The translations under genes were made by a program, and so were the position numbers. The notes below the pieces were generated by a model that saw only the letters and a list, made by a program, of their open reading frames with translations, did no database searches and had not been told where the DNA came from. A stretch of DNA of 12,071 bases from Actinomycetota bacterium (GTDB lineage Bacteria; Actinomycetota; Actinomycetes; Nanopelagicales; Nanopelagicaceae): assembly GCA_027730465.1 (NCBI GenBank), contig JAQCGQ010000013.1, positions 1 to 12,071 of the forward strand, written 5' to 3'. Positions 7,594-12,071 of this stretch are shown here, piece by piece; position 1 is the first letter of the stretch; every line of letters starts with the position of its first letter.

Positions 7594-9027
7594 TTAAACT
7601 AAGAAGTTACTAAATTGCCAAGGATCACTTTCATCATATTTTCGATTATTCCAACCCTTAAACAAATCATTTCTATGCATTAGTGGATCCCAATCAGCAG
7701 CTGCTGAGTGATAGCCACCCCAATATTTTTCTGCAAATGCTAAAACTTCTCGCCAAGGCAGATCATCTGGAACACGATAGCCAGCATTTGGATTAGCCAT
7801 TGCCCAAGCAACTGCGGCATAAACTGCGCTTGCAACTTGCACAGTTGTGGCAGATTGTTTTGGTATTAATTTTCTAGAGTCATTAATATTAAGTAATGAT
7901 CCAGTCCACCAAGACTTATAAGCATGGCCCATTAATAGGACACCTAATCGATCATCACCATCAATGATTTCCTCATTCATAATTCTTTGATTAGGAGTTA
8001 AATCCCATTGGCGCATCTCAAGCTCATGCATTGAGGCAACCGCTGCATCAGTTGGGCAGTAGGCGTAATGAACAGTTGGGCGATAGACAGCTTTTTCTTT
8101 GTCCCAAACAGTTAAATGATCACTAATTGTGAACGCCTCGCCATGGCGAATTACCATGCCAGTAGTTTCCATATTTGGAACCCATGACCTGACCCAAGTT
8201 TTAGCACCAGGTTGAGCAATACAGATCTGATTTTTAGGACCATCTGGGTGTTGATAAGCATTTACTGGCAGTGTTTTTTCATGTGTTCCCCAACCTAATT
8301 CAGCTGGCGCTATTCCTTCTTCATAAAATCCTTCAACTGACCAGGTATTAACAAACTCATTTACTTGCTTTGGCTTATCTGTAACTTGGGTATCACGCTC
8401 TGCAATATGTATTACCTTTACGCCAAGTTTATGAGCAAGGGATGGAAAGTTTTCACTCTCATACACTTCTTTAACGCCGGCGCCAGCCTTACCATCTTTA
8501 ATTACCTTCGTTGCAATATCAAATAAGGCTTTCTTCGTTAGATGTGAAACTAAACCAGGGTTAGCACCATGCTCAACAATTGCGGTTGGTCCTTTACCAC
8601 CCCAAGTATTTGTTAATTTACGCAATTTCATATGACGCCAGTAAAGAGTGCGCTCAGTTGGATTCCTAGACGCACCTGCTGAGTATGGATCCCACTCTTC
8701 AACTGATGTATTTAAGTAAATAACACCATGATCATGAGCCCACTCGATAATTGCGTTTGCATCAATATTCCATGCTAAATCTAGAAGAAAATCACCTGCA
8801 GTTAAATATTTAGATAAAAACTGATCCATGTTTTCACGAGTTAGTTGATCTTGCACGTATGTAGCACCGGCTGTGATCGCGCCTGTTACTCGCTCTCGGT
8901 TATCACGCATATCGATGATCGTGATCTGTTTTGCATCTACTAGATGCTCAATTAAAAGTGGAAGTACACATTGTGATACTGAACCTGCACCTAAAACTAG
9001 AACTCGATTCTCAAAGCGTGCTGCCAA
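7594..9027 (-). CDS. hss: Homospermidine synthase
   Basis: NAD-dependent cytosolic enzyme that makes sym-homospermidine from two putrescines (or spermidine plus putrescine). It has 477 residues, the length I recall for Blastochloris viridis HSS. A Rossmann motif VLGAGSVSQ (11-19) opens the protein. NTSVEEWDPY (106-115), the saccharopine-reductase-like VEHGANPGLVSHLTK (151-165), HIAE (E210), and NTWSVEGF (W229) follow. E210 and W229 carry the same numbers as active-site residues I recall from the B. viridis structure, W229 being the cation-pi tryptophan; this is from memory. The start is TTG, fixed by a perfect GGAGG 6 nt upstream, the strongest SD in the window. Convergent with phr by 1 nt. 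No other polyamine gene is adjacent, so putrescine supply is encoded elsewhere or imported. Family is confident; substrate preference is inference. Confidence 0.92.
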   Translation of the reverse strand: MAARFENRVLVLGAGSVSQCVLPLLIEHLVDAKQITIIDMRDNRERVTGAITAGATYVQDQLTRENMDQFLSKYLTAGDFLLDLAWNIDANAIIEWAHDHGVIYLNTSVEEWDPYSAGASRNPTERTLYWRHMKLRKLTNTWGGKGPTAIVEHGANPGLVSHLTKKALFDIATKVIKDGKAGAGVKEVYESENFPSLAHKLGVKVIHIAERDTQVTDKPKQVNEFVNTWSVEGFYEEGIAPAELGWGTHEKTLPVNAYQHPDGPKNQICIAQPGAKTWVRSWVPNMETTGMVIRHGEAFTISDHLTVWDKEKAVYRPTVHYAYCPTDAAVASMHELEMRQWDLTPNQRIMNEEIIDGDDRLGVLLMGHAYKSWWTGSLLNINDSRKLIPKQSATTVQVASAVYAAVAWAMANPNAGYRVPDDLPWREVLAFAEKYWGGYHSAAADWDPLMHRNDLFKGWNNRKYDESDPWQFSNFLV

Positions 9028-9033
9028 TTAGGA

Positions 9034-9038
9034 CCTCC
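9034..9038 (-). promoter_or_regulatory. Strong RBS deciding the TTG start of hss
   Basis: On the minus strand GGAGG is separated by 6 nt (TCCTAA) from TTG at 9025-9027. The in-frame codon immediately upstream of the TTG is a TAA stop, so this TTG is the first usable start in the frame. Confidence 0.85.
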
Positions 9039-9076
9039 GTTATTCTTGCTAAAGGATTTAGCCAGTGAAGATTAAC

Positions 9077-9482
9077 CTATTTTATCTTTTCACCTTGCCA
9101 CATCAGCACACCAGATTTGCTTCGCTTCGCCTCATACATCGCAAGGTCAGCAAGTCCTAGGCAGTTGCTACTTCCACCAGTTTTATCAATTGTCGCATAA
9201 CCAATACTGACATCTATCTTGACCTGCTTATGCGGCAGTGAGATTGGGTAACTAAGCGTTGCCCTAATTCCTAAGACCTGATCCGATAGTGACTGCAACA
9301 ACTCGATCTGTTACTAGGGGCGCTTTAAAGGCGATGGTAGAGGCCATAAGACCAATTAAATTAAATAAAATTAGATCGATATAAATATTAGGTTGAGTAT
9401 AAAGTAGCCTGAGTATCAGGTGGATCACAAGAAATCCACTGGTAACCCACTTAAGCCTCAGGTATAATTTAGAAATGTCCAC
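9077..9482 (-). pseudogene. Remnant of a membrane-anchored GGDEF diguanylate cyclase
   Basis: Two partial reading frames look like the ends of one gene. The upstream piece (GTG at 9482 to stop at 9264) encodes 72 residues with two hydrophobic segments (WVTSGFLVIHLILRLLY and DLILFNLIGLMASTIAF), then APLVTDRVVAVTIGSGL before a stop. The downstream piece (open 9310 to TAG at 9077, another frame) encodes the C-terminal half of a GGDEF domain: KIDVSIGYAT and the hallmark LADLAMYEAKRSKSG. The signature GG(D/E)EF, the metal-binding Asp and the rest of the sensor region are absent. The two frames overlap at 9264-9310, so the scar is a large internal deletion with a frame change. An active cyclase cannot be made. 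The N-terminal piece might still be expressed as a small membrane protein. The two-end assignment is solid for GGDEF, weaker for the TM half. Confidence 0.75.
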
Positions 9483-9488
9483 AGCAAA

Positions 9489-9508
9489 TAGTAAAATTAA
9501 TTTTACTA
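9489..9508. repeat. Perfect 20-bp palindrome between the cyclase remnant and the Rieske-like gene
   Basis: TAGTAAAATT followed by its exact reverse complement AATTTTACTA, with no loop. It lies 6 nt upstream of the remnant's GTG and 26 nt upstream of the Rieske-like GTG, so it could be an operator for either or both. It is AT-rich (16 of 20 bases), which raises the chance of coincidence, but a perfect 20-mer is still notable. No T-tract layout supports a terminator. Confidence 0.7.
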
Positions 9509-9534
9509 AATTTCATAGTTTCAGAAAGGTTTAA

Positions 9535-9954
9535 GTGCAGGCACTCACCAGACGTTCATTTATTTGTGCAAGTGCTGCAGTTGCAGCCCTAACTGCAATG
9601 CCTGCTGTCGCTGCAACTGGCGTTAAAACCTTAAAAAATGGCAAAACTGTTATTAATTTGGCAGCAAATAAAACTCTATCTAATGTTGGCGGCCTACTTG
9701 AATTAAGTATAAAAAAGTACGGGAAAGTTGCGGTAGTTAGAACTTCAAAATCTGTAAAAGGTTTTTCGGTAATTAATCTTGCTTGTCCTCATGCAGGTGT
9801 GCTGGTCAGTAAGAGTAGTGATGGTTGGAGTTGTAACCCACCCGGTCATGGATCAGTATTCGCTTTAAACGGCGCACTAAAAATTGGTCCAGCTACTTCA
9901 GCGCTTAGATCAATAAAATTTAAAGCAACAAAGAAAAAACTAACAATTAGTTAA
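9535..9954 (+). CDS. Small Tat-exported Rieske-type [2Fe-2S] protein with atypical second ligand motif
   Basis: A 139-residue single-domain protein. The N-terminus TRRSFICASAAVAALTAMPAVA has a twin-arginine motif (R6-R7-S-F), a hydrophobic stretch and an AVA cleavage site near 26, so Tat export and folding with cofactor in the cytosol are predicted. The Rieske-like part has CPH (C84, H86) and then CNPPGHGSVF (C100, H105). Canonical Rieske domains read C-x-H ... C-x2-H; here the second pair is C-x4-H, and both disulfide cysteines of the bc1-type are absent. GHGSVF and the following NGAL-x(5)-A resemble the usual HGS-x-F tail. The GTG start is supported by the SD AGAAAGG (9523-9529) 5 nt upstream. 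Convergent with the SDR gene, 2 nt apart. Likely a periplasmic/surface electron carrier; partner unknown. Whether the cluster is actually bound is uncertain. Confidence 0.78.
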   Translation: MQALTRRSFICASAAVAALTAMPAVAATGVKTLKNGKTVINLAANKTLSNVGGLLELSIKKYGKVAVVRTSKSVKGFSVINLACPHAGVLVSKSSDGWSCNPPGHGSVFALNGALKIGPATSALRSIKFKATKKKLTIS

Positions 9955-9956
9955 AA

Positions 9957-10724
9957 CTAACACTGCTTCCTGCGAACATTAATTCCAACTTTTCTAACCA
10001 AGGGCCTTGGTGCGTACTGGGCAATGATTGCCAGAATTTTATACTGCAGACCAGGAACTGATACAGATCTATTACGGTTAGCATCTTTCCAAGATTTAGC
10101 AACTAATTTATTCGCATCTAGCCACATAAAATTTGGAAGTCCACTCATTCTCATTTTACCTCGCTGATGAAATTCAGTGCGGGTAAAGCCAGGGCAAAGT
10201 GCACTGACTTTTATTTCTGTTCCTTTAAGTTCATTATTTAAATACTCAGAGAAAACAGTTAAGTATGATTTTGCTGCGCTATAAGTACCACTGGCTATCC
10301 AACTGGCAATTGAACTAACATTAACAATTACACCGTTATCTTGTTTAATCATGGTTGGTAATACCGCATGAGTCAGGCGCATTGGAGCAGTAACTAAAAC
10401 ATCTAGTAACTCTTGCTCTCGCTTTAGATCACTGTCGATAAAGCTTTGCTTTATACCAAAGCCAGCATTATTGATTAAAACTTTAATTGGATTGACCTTA
10501 CTTGCCAATCTGCTCTCAACTTTTGCTAGTTGTGCTGGCTTTGTTAAATCAGCCTTTAATGTTTGAACTTTGATTTTATTCACTTGACTAAGCTCTTTTG
10601 CTAGCTTGTTTAATCTAGGTAGATCGCGTGCAACTATTACTAAATCAAATCCTTTACTTGCAAGCAGCCTTGCATAGGCTAAGCCAATTCCAGAAGTTGC
10701 TCCAGTTACTAAGGCTGTTGCCAT
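9957..10724 (-). CDS. Short-chain dehydrogenase/reductase (SDR)
   Basis: NAD(P)-dependent oxidoreductase of classical SDR type, 255 residues. Cofactor motif TGATSGIG (7-14), NNAG (85-88), and the catalytic Ser in NVSS (137-138), Tyr148 and Lys152 in GTYSAAKSY. The ten-residue Ser-to-Tyr spacing with GTYSAAK matches a subgroup common in Actinobacteria. CPGFTRTEF (198-206) follows, and the C-terminus has a hydrophobic segment, LQYKILAIIAQY, with basic residues that could touch the membrane. The start is ATG at 10724; a start at 10787 would overlap the upstream gene by 53 nt and add a non-family N-terminus. It follows the saccharopine-dehydrogenase-like gene by 10 nt with no clear SD, so it is probably co-transcribed and coupled. 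Substrate cannot be predicted. Confidence 0.88.
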   Translation of the reverse strand: MATALVTGATSGIGLAYARLLASKGFDLVIVARDLPRLNKLAKELSQVNKIKVQTLKADLTKPAQLAKVESRLASKVNPIKVLINNAGFGIKQSFIDSDLKREQELLDVLVTAPMRLTHAVLPTMIKQDNGVIVNVSSIASWIASGTYSAAKSYLTVFSEYLNNELKGTEIKVSALCPGFTRTEFHQRGKMRMSGLPNFMWLDANKLVAKSWKDANRNRSVSVPGLQYKILAIIAQYAPRPLVRKVGINVRRKQC

Positions 10725-10734
10725 ACACTTAATC

Positions 10735-11961
10735 TTATTTTTTAATACCTGATGTGTCCTCATCGCGGATATGCCAGGAGGTTCCATACTCTTCTAGTAG
10801 ATCTAAAAATGGTTTTGACTCAAACCATTCAGGCCCATTAACACCTAAAGGTTTCCAGGCGCCATTTTGAATTAACTCCATAGCTATGACTGGATTAATT
10901 GCGGTCTGCCAGACAACTGCCTGATCACCAAACTCCTTCATTGACCAAGCGTTATCAACAACGTTGTAGATGTAACAAGCCTTTGGATTTCCTTCTTTAT
11001 CCAAACCTTTAATTAACGCACCAGCACAGGTCTTACCGCGCATACGTTCACCTAAAGTTCCTGGATCTGGCAGGGAAGCGGTGAGTAGATCTCTTGGTGA
11101 TACTGCCACTCCTTGTACATCAACAGTTTCTTTTCGATCCATACCAAGCATATTTATTGTTTTTAAGATCGTAATAAACTCAGCACCTAGCCCGTATTTA
11201 AAGTTAACTTTCTTAGCATCAATTTTCTGTGGAATAAGAATTACTTCTTCGTGCTCAACATTTACACACTCAACCAGACCGATACCCTCTGGGAAATCAA
11301 AAATTTCAAGCTCTGAAAATGGGGTGGTGGTATACCAACCTCGCCCATCCTCCCAAACAACCGGTGGGTTCAAACACTCTTCAATTGTGGTCCAGATAGA
11401 AAAAGATGGGGCAAAGTCATAGCCATCAACTCTTAGATTTGAACCATCTAATATTGTGCAGGAATCTATTCGACTAAATAAATGCTCACTGGCATATTTT
11501 GCAAAAATATCACTCATCCCTGGCTCAACACCCATACCGATTAGGGCATAGATTTTTCGCTCATCCCAGTTAAAGTCACGAGCAAACTGCTCATCGCCTA
11601 ACTTCACTCCAGTTTCGGTAAATGGGTAGTGCGGATGCTTACGAGAAAGTGACATCGCCATATCTATGTAATTGGCATTTTCAATCTCACAAGCTAAGAA
11701 GATTGGCATTACAAATCTAGGGTCAACTGCGTTTATTACTACATCAGGATCTGCTTTACGGATTAACTCTCTTATATCTTCAAGTTCAGCAGCATTAACC
11801 ATTGCAGCAGAAAAGCGTGGATCTTTAACACGGGCAACTGCCTCTTCGGCACGAGTTAGGGTGCGATCAGCAATCACCATAGATTCAATAAATGAACGAC
11901 GTGATGCGATATTAGCGATCGCTCTTCCAACTCCACCGGCGCCTATAACGAGGGCCTTCAT
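10735..11961 (-). CDS. Saccharopine dehydrogenase family oxidoreductase
   Basis: A 408-residue Rossmann-fold enzyme of the Lys9-like superfamily. The N-terminus KALVIGAGGVGRAIA contains GAGGVG (7-12); DPDVVINAVDPRF (71-83) and YIDMAMSL (98-105) follow. IGMGVEPGMSDIFAKYA (141-157) is the family's Pro-Gly loop, like VEHGANPGLVSHL in homospermidine synthase. The C-terminal domain includes ECVNVEHEEV and NPVIAMELIQNGAW. Actinobacteria normally make lysine via diaminopimelate, so a saccharopine biosynthetic role is not expected; lysine breakdown or a carboxy-polyamine reduction are possibilities, neither shown. ATG at 11961 is chosen because GGAG (11971-11974) lies 9 nt upstream; the TTG at 11976 overlaps that SD. 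It heads a two-gene operon with the SDR. Confidence 0.82.
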   Translation of the reverse strand: MKALVIGAGGVGRAIANIASRRSFIESMVIADRTLTRAEEAVARVKDPRFSAAMVNAAELEDIRELIRKADPDVVINAVDPRFVMPIFLACEIENANYIDMAMSLSRKHPHYPFTETGVKLGDEQFARDFNWDERKIYALIGMGVEPGMSDIFAKYASEHLFSRIDSCTILDGSNLRVDGYDFAPSFSIWTTIEECLNPPVVWEDGRGWYTTTPFSELEIFDFPEGIGLVECVNVEHEEVILIPQKIDAKKVNFKYGLGAEFITILKTINMLGMDRKETVDVQGVAVSPRDLLTASLPDPGTLGERMRGKTCAGALIKGLDKEGNPKACYIYNVVDNAWSMKEFGDQAVVWQTAINPVIAMELIQNGAWKPLGVNGPEWFESKPFLDLLEEYGTSWHIRDEDTSGIKK

Positions 11962-11970
11962 GATATTTAA

Positions 11971-12018
11971 CTCCAAACGAATTATTGTTAGTCTATCGCA
12001 GCGTTAATTTAATGACAA
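11971..12018 (-). promoter_or_regulatory. Sigma70-like promoter and RBS for the saccharopine-dehydrogenase-like/SDR operon
   Basis: On the minus strand TTGTCA (12013-12018, 5/6 to TTGACA) and TAGACT (11990-11995, 4/6 to TATAAT) are separated by exactly 17 bp. The start point would be near 11983, giving a leader of about 22 nt that contains GGAG (11971-11974), 9 nt before the ATG. This is the best full promoter seen in the window. The flanking 12019-12071 is AT-rich with only a short GCAT/ATGC inverted repeat around 12025-12036; no other gene is visible there. Confidence 0.6.
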
Positions 12019-12071
12019 ATCTACGCATGTTTATGCAATTATTTTCAATTATTAATGATTTAAATTAGAAT

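Noticed and set aside
9938..9952. AACTAA-CAA-TTAGTT hairpin at the Rieske/SDR convergence as a terminator
   Set aside because: Only 6 AT-rich pairs with no T tract on either side; too weak to call.
10725..10787. N-terminal extension of the SDR gene to a start at 10787
   Set aside because: It would overlap the upstream coding sequence by 53 nt and add 21 residues unrelated to the SDR fold, which begins right at MATALVTGATSGIG (ATG at 10724).
11081..11422. 113-aa plus-strand ORF opposite the saccharopine-dehydrogenase-like gene
   Set aside because: Antisense shadow of a conserved coding frame; composition is Ser/Thr-rich noise with no SD or family signal.
11962..11976. TTG start at 11976 for the saccharopine-dehydrogenase-like gene
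   Set aside because: The TTG overlaps the GGAG Shine-Dalgarno that serves the ATG at 11961; the Rossmann strand starts directly after that ATG.
12028..12069. Tiny plus-strand ORF (MFMQLF...) at the window end
   Set aside because: Only 13 codons in AT-rich sequence, no SD, lies in the promoter-proximal region of the minus-strand operon.

Overview
The window looks like chromosome from an AT-rich, streamlined actinobacterium. The best guess is a freshwater acI / Ca. Nanopelagicales-type lineage. The gene families point to Actinobacteria: a DUF3027 protein next to a C-terminally extended cold-shock protein, a DUF2530-like small membrane protein, an actinobacterial-type SerC, and the CitA-type citrate synthase beside pdxH. 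The AT-rich composition and very tight packing point to a streamlined genome. Three convergent gene pairs end 1-2 nt apart or overlap their stop codons. No rRNA, tRNA, CRISPR array, intact mobile element or phage gene was seen. The lineage assignment is inference.

Layout. Positions 1-1518 hold the 3' part of groL (5' end off the window), closed by a strong intrinsic terminator at 1537-1568. A plus-strand pair follows: a DUF3027 zinc-ribbon-like protein that is probably leaderless (1601-2476), and an extended cold-shock protein (2571-2957). A minus-strand operon runs from 5010 down to 2954: pdxH, serC, a 29-residue single-TM protein, and a 58-residue two-TM DUF2530-like protein. The last two are short ORFs that gene callers can easily miss; their start positions, ribosome-binding sites and couplings are given below. 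Divergent from pdxH is citA (citrate synthase 2), followed 9 nt later by a CPD photolyase gene (phr), convergent with a homospermidine synthase gene (7594-9027, minus).

The only long stretch without an intact gene is 9028-9534. It carries a decayed membrane-anchored diguanylate cyclase: N-terminal TM piece plus C-terminal GGDEF-domain piece, in different frames, with the middle missing. It also carries a perfect 20-bp palindrome. Next is a small Tat-exported Rieske-type protein with unusual ligand spacing (9535-9954). The window closes with a minus-strand operon of a saccharopine-dehydrogenase-family oxidoreductase (start 11961) and a short-chain dehydrogenase (start 10724), driven by a good sigma70-like promoter at 11990-12018.

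Functional themes. PdxH makes PLP, the cofactor of SerC encoded next to it. CitA feeds the TCA cycle. Photolyase repairs UV damage, as expected in sunlit surface water. Homospermidine synthase makes a polyamine and shares its fold with the saccharopine-dehydrogenase-like enzyme about 1.7 kb away. No clearly new multi-gene system was found. The best leads are the two hidden small membrane genes behind serC, the odd Rieske motif, and the diguanylate cyclase scar with its adjacent palindrome.
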